Source: Armigeres subalbatus
Lineage: Eukaryota > Arthropoda > Insecta > Diptera > Culicidae
NCBI RefSeq assembly: GCF_024139115.2
Contig: NW_026942982.1
Location: forward strand, 62,001-126,000
DNA: 64,000 bases
Direction of reading: 5' to 3'
A program made the position numbers and the translations under genes. Positions within the stretch are counted from its first letter, which is position 1; each line of letters starts with the position of its first letter. This document shows positions 56,121-64,000 of this stretch, piece by piece. The notes below the pieces were generated by a model. It saw nothing but the letters and a program-made list of their open reading frames with translations, had not been told where the DNA came from and made no database searches.

Positions 56121-57422
56121 TGTAACACTTGAAGCGTGTTCCAACTGTTTGAACTTAATTTTGGTGAGAGTTTTGCCAATGAAATGTTTCATGTAAATGT
56201 AAATGTTACGCAAAAACTTTATTTGAATTATATAACTTAATTAAATTTTTGCTAAAAGCATCCATAACCCTAATTCAAATTTTGAAGGAAGTACTAGATT
56301 ATCTGCCGCCAATAGGGCATTTCGAACACCATTACGAAGGCAACTGGCTCCACTGCTCGACATTACCAGCACATCTAATCAACGGAGAGGCGCGAAGGTA
56401 TGTGTAAGCCACCGAATCACGTGCCACACCATGGGATGTAATGGGTGGAATGGGATAGGAAAATCTGTTAACCTGCGATATATCGAAAGCTGTTACCTAT
56501 CGCCTATATAAGGATCCAACCCCCCAAAATCGGGTCTCTTTTGGATTCTTGAAATCGACAGCACAAGTCTTATAATTTAAAGTGGTTGAGTTCTTTGCTA
56601 GTGAATTGAACCTGTGAAATAGAATACCATCGGTGAAATTATCACCTGTTTTAGAAAATCTTTTTGGAGTTCCAACTCCCAATCTAACTCGCGAGGACGC
56701 TAAGAGTGTAATAAGTGCTTTTAGTGGCCACTTAGTGGCATACTGGTTCTCCTTATCGCCAACGTGAGACCAGAAAGTGATTGAAAGGTCGCCTCCCGGT
56801 TAGAAGCGTAAATCGGCACGAGTGAGAATCCGTTATAGAACCGGCTAGGCAAGGTGTCGTGATCCGCGAGTTAGATTTAATTCCTTTCAATAAAGACTAC
56901 AGTGACTAGTGCTGCCGAAAGTGATTTCGCTCATAGCGGAGTCGCAAAGATCGTCCGTTACCATACGATCAGGTCGTACGTCACCAAACGACCAGAAAAC
57001 CACGTTCCGTGATCGGAAAGATTGCAGCCCTGACGAGGGTGAAGCGCTCGAGTAGTTCTAAGGAAAGCAGCCAGCTGAACGAGTTCGGTGCCTCGCGAGG
57101 ACCAGGACAGCAAGAAATCCAGGATTCGTTAAGCAGTGAGTGAGTCTACAGTTTTTCTTAAATAAATCGTGAAATTGATCAAAAATAAGCAATTGCTTAC
57201 TGAATATATTTTAGTTTATTTGCTGGGTTTGTTGCATAATCTAATTTTTTTATAGTTTATTGCGTGCGCTGAAAGAAAGTTTTTCCAGGTTGAGAACAGA
57301 AAGTGAAACAGGTGAGTTTTCCCCAGCACGTTGTGCCGACCCTGAGAGATTAAAAGAGGTGAGCTGGCTCGGGACGTGAGGACGTCCATGCCACAGACGC
57401 ATGGGCGTCATTGGTAGTTACA
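56121..57422 (+). repeat. Gypsy 3' LTR, 1302 bp
   Basis: TGTAAC...GTTACA ends, a TATA box TATATAAGG at 56505-56513 and AATAAA at 56889-56894. It is complete, and longer than the U3-only 5' copy. The right end meets copia RT sequence after the ATTT duplication. Confidence 0.92.
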
Positions 57423-57990
57423 ATTTCAATTACAAGAAAATGCATGATATCACCGAGATTAGTCATGAAAAATGTTGCTGCAATATTTTAAATGTTTTCT
57501 CAAATTCTTCTTCAGATGATGTCGTCTACGTAGATAAGGATATAACTAAATCGTTTACCCTCCTTTTTTACATACAGCAAGGATCAGCCTCGGATGGCAT
57601 GAAATTCATTGACTTGAATACATTGTCTATTCTTTGGTTCCACACACGGGCTGATTGCTTGAGTCCATAAATACTTTTCTTCAGACGACAAACAATATTG
57701 GCTCCTCCTGTTTGGTACATTTCCGGTTGCTTCATGTATATTGTTTCATCGAGTATACCATTAAGGTACGTGGTTTTCACATCTACATGCTTGACAACCA
57801 TTTGATATCGACTTGCTATAGTGAGGAATGTTCGCAACGTTACTTGTTTAGCTACAGGAGCAAATACTTCATCGAAATCCACGCCAAATTTCTGTGTAAA
57901 TCCTTGCGCCACCAACCTGGGCTTGTGACGTACAACATTGCCGTTCACATCTCGTTTCGACTTGAATAACCATTTGCAATCTATTGCTTT
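57423..57990 (-). pseudogene. Copia reverse transcriptase, amino half
   Basis: Minus strand: HKPRLVAQGFTQKFGVDFDE, FAPVAKQVTLRTFLTIASRY, VKTTYLNGILDETIYMKQPE, KKSIYGLKQSARVWNQRID and, after a frameshift near 57565, the active-site YVDD at about 57520. It reaches the gypsy insertion at 57423 and resumes at 47331. Confidence 0.9.
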
Positions 57991-58005
57991 CCTGTCTGGT
58001 GGAAG

Positions 58006-58086
58006 TCAAATGACCCCTGAAGAAGCTTGGAGTGGTAGGATGCCAGATTTAGCTCACGTTCGTGTTTTCGGATCACCTGCGATGGT
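58006..58086 (+). repeat. 81-bp inverted copy of the integrase end inside copia pol
   Basis: 80 of 81 bases match the reverse complement of 59326-59406. Read on the plus strand it gives MTPEEAWSGRMPDLAHVRVF; the donor gives the same phrase on the minus strand with T for S. It sits between the codons for NGTWDLE and PPDRKAI, replacing or interrupting normal copia sequence. Confidence 0.9.
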
Positions 58087-58784
58087 CCCAGGTTCCAGAT
58101 CCCAGGTTCCATTTTTAACTAAAGAGATATATTCATCATCCATAGCAGCCTTCCATAATTCTGACTTGGAACTTTCAAGAGCTTTTGTCACTGTATCAGG
58201 ATCTCCATTGCTAGAGGAATTGTTCCTGGTAACTAATCCTTGCGATATTTGATGTTGACTATCCATCACTGTTGTCGAGGTCGTCGTTGAGTTCTCCGCT
58301 GCATTGCCAGTAACATCATCGCAATCTAGAAAACGATTGGACGGCAATCCATGGCTAGGAAAGAAAAAATCCCGCAACTTGTTCGGAAGATAGCTTTCTC
58401 TACCACTTCGTCTCAACATTCCCGATTCTGGAACGTGTGTGACTGGATGCCTCCTAGATGTTTGAATCACTTCAATTTGATCAGCTAATTCTACATCACT
58501 TTCGTCGCTTGTCATAATTGTATCATTGATGATTTCAGCTTCTGCAGTTTCTATTGGAGCATCTTTCGGAACTTCCATTTCAAACGACGCTACTTCATCC
58601 AAGACCAGACTAGTTTTTCTCGAATTTTCTATAGAAGTTGGCTTTACCTGAATCGTCATATTTGATTGTTCGCTCAGAAAAATTACATTACGAGACTTGA
58701 TCAGCTTTCTTGATTTTGGGTCCCATAAACGATAAGCTTTCGTATCTTCTTGGAATCCAGTGAGTATGCATTCGAAAGCTTTTG
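58087..58784 (-). pseudogene. Copia pol, integrase tail and RT entry
   Basis: Minus strand: AFECILTGFQEDTKAYRLWD, RKLIKSRNVIFL, an acidic and serine-rich linker, RRHPVTHVPE, LRRSGRESYLPNKLRDFFFP and ELWKAAMDDEYISLVKNGTW. These are the integrase carboxy region and the start of RT. It is open apart from its ends. Confidence 0.88.
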
Positions 58785-58786
58785 TA

Positions 58787-59296
58787 CCGTGCAAACTCAA
58801 ACTTCGGACGCTTAAGCACTTTCTGATATACAATCATCCTGTTCACGCACATTTTAAATCACACCGTTTAAATCAACATTGCAATCACTAAGTATAGTAT
58901 TCATCTTTGAACTATGTATTAAATATGTGCAAGATATTGCGAAGAATGTATGCAATTTATGAAAATGTCCGGCTTCTGTTTGATTCAAACCTCGGACACC
59001 AGCGGGGTTGGATTCATATTTCGGACACAAAGATTCAAACTTCGGACACCTGATTACACGGTACCGGCAAGAATAATTGAAAACAATTCTCACTGTACAG
59101 CTCAGACTGTCTTTTAATCATTTCGTCGCGTTGTTTTAACATGTCTCATTAAAATTTAACTATACTAAAACAAGCCAAAACTATTAGTCCTTCCGATCCA
59201 GCTTGATGAAACATTTCGATGAAATATTTCAGAGAATTTCCCATACAAATTGAAGCGTCCGAAGTTTGAGTGTGTCCGAAATTTGATTATCCACGG
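58787..59296. mobile_element. 510-bp TA MITE inside copia pol
   Basis: Ends CCGTGCAAACTCAAACTTCG and, reversed, CCGTGGATAATCAAATTTCG; TA at 58785-58786 and 59297-59298. TTCGGACAC phrases recur six or so times inside in both orientations. It separates the copia codons for KRKKWD and KAFEC. Non-coding. Confidence 0.88.
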
Positions 59297-59298
59297 TA

Positions 59299-59886
59299 TC
59301 CCATTTCTTCCGCTTTGGTATGTGTACCATCGCAGGTGATCCGAAAACACGAACGTGAGCTAAATCTGGCATCCTACCAGTCCAAGCTTCTTCAGGGGTC
59401 ATTTGATGTCCTCTAGTTGGCAATCGATTGATCAAAATATACAGCTGTTGCAGTTGCTTCGGCCCAGAACATTTTGGGAAGATTGGCTTCAAATAGCATA
59501 CATCTTGCCCGTTCAACGATAGTTCGGTTACCTCTTTCCGCCATTCCGTTTTGCTCTGGAGTATAATCCGCCGAAGTTTGATGACGAATGCCCATACGAC
59601 ACAGATGATCTTCTAATTGCTTGTTCATAAATTCTTTACCGTTGTCCGTACGTAGAATTTTTAGCTTCTTGCCAGTTTGCTTCTCTGCCATGCTTCGAAA
59701 ACTTTCAAAAGCCTTGAATACATGTTCACCAGACTTCTCTGACAGAAAATAGATGAAAATTCTGCGAGTTTTATCATCTGTGAACCCAATTCTGCCTCCA
59801 TTGGTCCGCAGATATCTGAATGTACTAGTTCCAGTATTTATGTTGCCGGTAAACGTGTTTGTTTTCCCATTGCACAGATTTTGCAT
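59299..59886 (-). pseudogene. Copia integrase core
   Basis: Minus strand: GRIGFTDDKTRRIFIYFLSE, KILRTDNGKEF with the second aspartate, and SADYTPEQNGMAERGNRTIV with the catalytic glutamate. Then, across a frame change near 59460, MTPEEAWTGRMPDLAHVRVF and KRKKWD. There is a frameshift near 59840 at the join to the upstream frame. Confidence 0.9.
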
Positions 59887-61184
59887 TTTACATCACTTGT
59901 TGCATTTGTGTCAATACCTTGGATACCGCTGACCATTCCGTTTGTTAAACGGTTCAGACTCTTGATATTGAGATGTCCCATTCTTCTATGCCATAGATAC
60001 AGATTCTCCGTAGAGCATTTTAGTGCTTTGCATAATGTCAGTTCATCCAACTTGAAAAGATCGTTAATTCTTGTGCCTGTAGCAATAAGTTTTCCTGTTT
60101 GGTTGACAACTTTCACACCATGCTCGTTGAATGTAACAGTATTTCCACGCTTCACTATTTGGTTTACAGATATCAAATTAACGGATAGCTCCGGTATTAC
60201 CTGGACTTGATGCATTTCGATGGGTTTTTCATCCGGGTAGCACTCAGGGTAAATCTTGATAGATCCCTTTGCAATGACGGACATAGCACCTTTATTTGCT
60301 GCGATGACTTTTCCACCACACTTGATTGAATTTTCCAGTAATACTTCCGTTTTTGTAAAATGATTTGAAGCACCGGAATCGAAGTACCAATTCTGATCGT
60401 CTTCACTCATGGCTGACAATACAGTACACCATGCATTTCCGTGTTCATTTTTTGGTAATTTAATTGTGCAATTCTTCGCGATGAACTTTTGACAGTTTCT
60501 GCATTTTGGACCGTTGCTTCTTGTTTTCGAATTCGTATCTTGCCTTTGTTTCCAGTTTTGTTTCTTCCCAGCGAATGCAGATCCACTTGGTATACTGATT
60601 TCTTGGAGCAGTTTGGTTTTGATAACATCAGCTTCAAACCGGAATTTTCGATTGCCATTATCATTGGACGATAGTCTTCGGGCAAGGAGCAACGTACCGA
60701 TCCATTCATCGCTAATATCGAAACCAATACCATGTAACTGATGAGCCGTTGCAATGATACTGTTCACGTAGACCTCCATCGACTCACAAGATGCAAGAGA
60801 CGTTGAGATGAGCTTCCTCAGCAGTCCAACTTTTCTTGTTAAACCAGAGTCCTCGAATGCTGCTTCTAATCGCGACCAGGTCTCCCGGGCGGTCGTAACA
60901 TCCTTAACATGGACATAATTCACCGGGTCCAGTAACAATATAATCTTGCCTCGAGCTCTTCTGTTTTTCGATGCATCTACTGCCGCAAACGTTCCATCGG
61001 GGTTCTGTGCAGGTTTTACTGCTTCCCACAAGTCTTCCAACTCCAAAAATGTCTGCACAGCAAACCTCCAGGTAGACCAATTTTCGCGACCTTGGAGCAG
61101 CTGAATGGACGGCAAATTTAATGAGTTATGGCTTCGACTTGGAGCAGGAGCAACTGCGTCACCTCCGCCGTTTGGAATATTCAT
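59838..61184 (-). CDS. Copia Gag-protease-preintegrase polyprotein part
   Basis: A 448-codon open frame. Gag region: LQGRENWSTWRFAVQTFLEL (about 29-48) and SRLEAAFEDSGLTRKVGLLR. One damaged zinc knuckle, CRNCQKFIAKNC. Protease motif DSGASNH (about 270). The GAG-preintegrase finger is HRRMGHLNIKSLNRL and CKICAMG near the end. Around 60635-60700 two offsetting indels run the frame through 14 wrong residues (RRLSSNDNGNRKFRF), while the proper phrase LPEDYRPMIMAIENSGLK is found in the alternative frame. So the long ORF hides a mutated patch. Start at ATG 61182-61184, 57 bp after the primer site. Confidence 0.88.
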   Translation of the reverse strand: MNIPNGGGDAVAPAPSRSHNSLNLPSIQLLQGRENWSTWRFAVQTFLELEDLWEAVKPAQNPDGTFAAVDASKNRRARGKIILLLDPVNYVHVKDVTTARETWSRLEAAFEDSGLTRKVGLLRKLISTSLASCESMEVYVNSIIATAHQLHGIGFDISDEWIGTLLLARRLSSNDNGNRKFRFEADVIKTKLLQEISIPSGSAFAGKKQNWKQRQDTNSKTRSNGPKCRNCQKFIAKNCTIKLPKNEHGNAWCTVLSAMSEDDQNWYFDSGASNHFTKTEVLLENSIKCGGKVIAANKGAMSVIAKGSIKIYPECYPDEKPIEMHQVQVIPELSVNLISVNQIVKRGNTVTFNEHGVKVVNQTGKLIATGTRINDLFKLDELTLCKALKCSTENLYLWHRRMGHLNIKSLNRLTNGMVSGIQGIDTNATSDVKCKICAMGKQTRLPAT

Positions 61185-61240
61185 TTTTCAATTATTTCGA
61201 TATATCGCATACGTCTTCCTTCTGTGTTCATAAAATTCTA

Positions 61241-61256
61241 GGCTGGACCCATAACC
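61241..61256 (-). other. Copia primer-binding site
   Basis: Minus strand GGTTATGGGTCCAGCC immediately after the LTR end (CCAACA). It matches the site in Drosophila copia, primed by a cleaved initiator tRNA-Met, with small differences. Confidence 0.75.
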
Positions 61257-61534
61257 TGTTGGTTAATTATCTGAGAGCCGTAGAAAGAACAACTTGTATG
61301 TACTGTGGTTCATAAAGGAATGAAAATTTATTTCAGCTGAATGACATGACGTTAATAATAAGGACTACTACGATCTAATTTCTTGACGCTAATATCTTCA
61401 ATATTTTTTTGACTCCTTTGCTATCATTGTGATGACCCGATCAATTTTGAGGTTATGAGCAGAAGGAAAACAAACACGTATTTACATGTGCCGAATTGCA
61501 CATTAGTGTGCGAGCGCAAAACGTCACTCATCTT
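61257..61534 (-). repeat. Copia 5' LTR (outer end approximate)
   Basis: The inner end CCAACA is certain from the primer site. AAATAAATT near 61328-61336 (minus) could be the poly(A) signal. The outer limit is set only by the resumption of the TA element at 61535, so part of this interval may be residual MITE. The 278-bp size would suit a copia LTR. Confidence 0.55.
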
Positions 61535-61536
61535 TA

Positions 61537-61604
61537 TGTTTATTTATTTTTGGCTGTGATACATAGGAAATCAGAAAAGGGGATCAAGTCTCCCCAGTCT
61601 CCCT
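61537..61604 (-). mobile_element. GACTTGATCCCC-family TA element, copy 2, right piece
   Basis: TGTTTATTTATTTTTGGCTG through GGGGATCAAGTCTCCCCAGT equals the reverse complement of 21050-21117. TA follows at 61605-61606. Together with 46028-46623 it restores the element, proving that everything between was inserted into it. Confidence 0.85.
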
Positions 61605-61606
61605 TA

Positions 61607-62640
61607 CATATGTAAATCTAGTCCCGGAAAAAAAATGCTTAGCCTAGCTTATTATGCCAATATACGATATCACGGTGTAACAGTATACCAAAATCATAAA
61701 ATGGAAACATTTTATATTTGTATATCATTGTTGCATCTTCCAGATTTAATGCATTGTGAGTTTCTATTTTTTTATTTTTCTCCGTTTTTTTTTCAGTGTG
61801 ACTGGATGCCATGGAACAATAATCAATAAAATTGGATTAAGTGATGTTTTTAGAATATTTGTACATTATTATTTATGTTAATAAAATATTTATTAAATCA
61901 ACAAAGTATTAGCACCATCCGCAATCGAAAGAAAGCATATTATATTCGATAATTGTCAGTAATGGCAATTTGCAGGAATCTTAAAATCAATCATTCTCGG
62001 GTACTTATTCAAAAGGACGTATGTGATTTTGTAAACAAAGATTCAACCGTGGATTTTGAATAAGTACCCGAGCATTGTTTTTTTGCTTTTCTCGTACAAC
62101 AACCGAAAGACTATCATTCCACTCAAAAATCGATCGTTTCATAGAAGGCTATGAAACCCATGATGTTATAACCCAATCGACTCAGCTTTTCGAACTAAAA
62201 AAATGTTTGTCTGTCCGTGCGTATGTGTGTGTGTACACATGGAACCCAAAAGCATTAGCAAACTTTTCATATAGTAACTCTTACCCGATTTCCTCGCAAC
62301 AAGTTGCATTCGACGGGGGACAAGCCCTAGTTGATCATTGACCATATAAGGTTGGCTGAAGATTAGCTATACAGCGTTCGGAAAAGCCATAATGTTGGCA
62401 ATTATTTATGATGCGTGTTACACTAAGGCGGGAGCAGTTATGGCTGTTGCTACAAGCATAACTGTCTCATATTGATATGGGTTCCAATTTAATATGGGAT
62501 AATTATGCTTCCGCCGGCAGTATAAAAGTAGACAGGTAATCATACACTTTTTTGAGGTGGTGAAGTAGTTTAAAATTAAAAATTATCTTAATAAAAAAAA
62601 AACCGAAGAAATTTGTTTTTTCTCATATTTGAATATTTTT
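61607..62640. other. Intergenic with repeat remnants
   Basis: Includes a 77-bp hairpin (61996-62072) and, at about 62100-62345, a repeat-like phrase ending TGTCTGTCCGTGCGTATGTG, a style common in mosquito transposon ends. No gene. Confidence 0.4.
61996..62072. repeat. 77-bp hairpin with 19-bp perfect arms
   Basis: CTCGGGTACTTATTCAAAA (61996-62014) and its exact complement at 62054-62072. The loop is 39 bp. Probably a minimal MITE. Confidence 0.75.
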
Positions 62641-62647
62641 AGACTTG

Positions 62648-62814
62648 GGGGCCGTCCACAAAGTACGTCACGCTCCTAGGGGGGAGGGGGGGTTACGAGC
62701 AGCGTGACGACTCATACAAAAATTTTAGAGATTCAATACAAAAAAGTGTGACGAAGGGGGGAGGGGGAGTCGAAAATCGTTAATTTTTGCGTGACGTACT
62801 TTATGGATCTTCCC
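62648..62814. mobile_element. 167-bp MITE, TTG target duplication
   Basis: Termini GGGGGCCGTCCACAAAGTAC and, reversed, GGGAAGATCCATAAAGTACG, with TTG on both sides (62645-62647 and 62815-62817). Core GTGACGAAGGGGGGAGGGGG. Third member of the 3-bp-duplication family. Confidence 0.75.
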
Positions 62815-62895
62815 TTGCGGATGTTTTGAGATTTTTCAAACTAATAGGTTGTTCTCTACTGATAAAGCTAACACTTTTGCAATGTTATGTCAAAA

Positions 62896-62901
62896 TTTAT
62901 T
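62896..62901 (-). terminator. Candidate poly(A) signal for the UCH gene
   Basis: AATAAA on the minus strand about 260 bp past the UCH stop. Motif only. Confidence 0.3.
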
Positions 62902-63157
62902 CATCAGAGCAGTTTTCACATCAAAAAGCGGGGTTCAACCCTCGAAACGTTGACTTACAAAAGCAACAAATATTGTTCAAAGATAGTTTACCGCTTTCCT
63001 ATAACCAGCAGTTCTAAAGCATTTACCTTTTTCCAGTCTTTCTGGAGATCCGTTTCGTTTGATTGATAGCTTTACAATTCCATACAAGCTAAGCGCAGAC
63101 TTCTGGTAATATTATAAATGGCCTCGTTGAGAGAGGGCGCTCCTCTGCTTCCCGTGT

Positions 63158-63667
63158 TTACTGTGTTGGGGCCAATCCCAGCATGGTGTATCTAACTTCC
63201 TCTGGATCACGGGCAATGTAGTCTTTGCAGACAGCAATGGCATCCTTCAGCAGAGTTTCCGCTGATGTTGCCCCATGCGGGACCGGGAAATTCTTCCTTC
63301 CGTCCAACTCGTACAGCTTTCCGTCATGATGGACAAATGCGATGAAGTGGTGATAGACTTTCTCGTTGATATCCGGCGCAGGCGTTTGCCCTTCGTTGGC
63401 AATGATCTCGTGTGTTTCGGTAAAACCGCCATCATTCTCAAGCAATTTTCCGCGCTCCTCCGGTGACTTATCTTTGGCCGCATCCATATACTTTTTGATC
63501 ACGCTGCCTTCCTCCAGTTCGATGTCCGGGTTGTTTAGCACGGCATGAACCAAGGCAATCGTTCCACAGGCATTGTGTACATACTGACGCATGTAGAAAA
63601 GACCTGCGGGATATTCGATGTTCTTGGCCTTTAGCTCGGCATCCTCTTTGGCACGAAATTCTTCATT
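63158..63667 (-). CDS. Ubiquitin C-terminal hydrolase (UCH-L1/L3 type), last coding exon
   Basis: A 169-codon 3' exon. A strong acceptor (TATTTTTTTCTGCAG) ends at 63668, and the frame runs from codon AAT through NEEFRAKEDAELKAKNIEYP into the catalytic domain. The nucleophile lies in HNACGTIALVHA (Cys at residue 34 of the exon), the histidine in YHHFIAF (second His) and the aspartate in LYELDGR. The glutamine of the oxyanion hole would be on an upstream exon, beyond the window. These enzymes release small adducts from ubiquitin in the cytosol. The carboxy end YTMLGLAPTQ matches the usual family length. No decay visible. In Drosophila the orthologue is Uch. Confidence 0.95.
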   Translation of the reverse strand, partial: NEEFRAKEDAELKAKNIEYPAGLFYMRQYVHNACGTIALVHAVLNNPDIELEEGSVIKKYMDAAKDKSPEERGKLLENDGGFTETHEIIANEGQTPAPDINEKVYHHFIAFVHHDGKLYELDGRKNFPVPHGATSAETLLKDAIAVCKDYIARDPEEVRYTMLGLAPTQ

Positions 63668-64000
63668 CTGCAGAAAAAAATATAATTTTGGAAATTGAGA
63701 ATGACATTATGTCGAATGAATTGTTACATGAAACTTTTAACAGATTTCGCTCTCTATAGTATAGTTGGTACATTGAACAATTTCTAATGATATTTATGTT
63801 TTTCTTTTGAAATCCATATCTGCAATGTTGAAAGAAATCAAGAAGGAGAGGATCCTTGATTCCACTCTTTAAGACTAAAAACAAAACCATGAGGATTTCT
63901 TCTTCTGGCCACACCCATCTTTGCTGTAGCGACTGGAAGCACTACCTACTATACAAATGGATCCGTATCAGGCCGATCAAACTGAGACGTTATCCAAGCT
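63668..64000 (-). other. Intron of the UCH gene (to window edge)
   Basis: No UCH-like exon was found between the acceptor at 63668 and the end. The minus-strand frame at 63663-63914 does not match the family and is taken as intronic. Confidence 0.6.

Larger units (their letters stand above)
47332..57422 (+). mobile_element. Ty3/gypsy retrotransposon inserted in copia RT
   Basis: 10,091 bp. It starts TGTAACACTT and ends GTAGTTACA. The 4-bp duplication ATTT lies at 47328-47331 and 57423-57426. The order gag, zinc knuckle, protease, RT, RNase H, integrase defines Ty3/gypsy; the clade is not resolved. The 411 bp of 5' LTR sequence present looks identical by eye to the 3' LTR, so insertion is recent, yet pol has at least five frame changes. 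The 5' LTR is incomplete and split by a MITE. Confidence 0.92.
46827..61534 (-). mobile_element. Ty1/copia-type retrotransposon, nested and 3'-truncated
   Basis: Runs on the minus strand in the order LTR (61257-61534 or less), primer-binding site, gag-protease-integrase-RT-RNase H. It lacks the end of RNase H and the 3' LTR. It is interrupted by the gypsy element (47332-57422) and a TA MITE (58787-59296), and carries an inverted 81-bp patch (58006-58086). Several frameshifts make it defective. The primer site resembles that of Drosophila copia, which uses an internal part of initiator tRNA-Met. Confidence 0.88.

Noticed and set aside
57938..58252. Plus-strand frame with an integrase-like phrase
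   Set aside because: Only the 81-bp inverted patch gives the resemblance; the surroundings are copia on the minus strand.
63663..63914. 83-codon minus-strand frame as an upstream UCH exon
   Set aside because: No UCH motif, and it overlaps the acceptor at 63668; taken as intron.

Overview
The window reads as euchromatic DNA of a culicine mosquito, most likely an Aedes species. It has two recognisable insect host genes, tRNA-derived SINEs of a kind familiar from Aedes, and RNase H-bearing LINE, Ty3/gypsy, Ty1/copia, hAT and TA-target MITE remains packed end to end. Everything is called by reading the sequence; no database was searched, so family names are tentative unless a motif is quoted.

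Host content is small. An intact intronless coding region for sphingolipid delta-4 desaturase (des1/ifc type) lies at 32935-33900 (+), apparently followed by an intron in its 3' UTR. The last coding exon of a ubiquitin C-terminal hydrolase (UCH-L1/L3 type, all three catalytic residues present) lies at 63158-63667 (-), with its upstream exons beyond the right edge. A broken histone H4 gene at 45221-45473 still carries the histone 3' stem-loop and a purine-rich downstream element. A 115-codon minus-strand ORF at 11236-11583 is the only other candidate.

Region by region: 1-4960 holds a palindrome-ended DNA element with a SINE and a MITE inside it, a (TCCAAA)-like degenerate satellite, and a cluster of MITEs. 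6871-16345 holds a 2.7-kb hAT element with perfect 8-bp target duplications, RTE-like LINE debris, a GC-rich block and a 1.37-kb TA-flanked element. 18.2-25.9 kb holds minisatellites, a 152-bp tandem repeat and five MITEs, including one nested pair and one with an empty-site control 250 bp away. 26495-30432 looks like a roughly 2-kb solo LTR split by a 5'-truncated LINE with an open RT/RNase H frame. 35.8-46 kb holds LINE, SINE, hAT and MITE layers.

The main structure is a nest at about 46.0-61.6 kb. A TA-target MITE contains a second TA-target MITE fragment, which contains a minus-strand copia element. The copia element is split inside its reverse transcriptase by a 10.1-kb gypsy element (4-bp ATTT duplication), and its pol is also hit by a second MITE. 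The gypsy 5' LTR is in turn split by a 905-bp MITE. The gypsy element has an abnormal 5' end: the LTR stops at the expected transcription start and continues into a copy of the region that normally precedes the 3' LTR. The copia copy also carries an 81-bp inverted, templated patch copied from its own integrase region. No CRISPR array, rRNA or true tRNA gene was seen.
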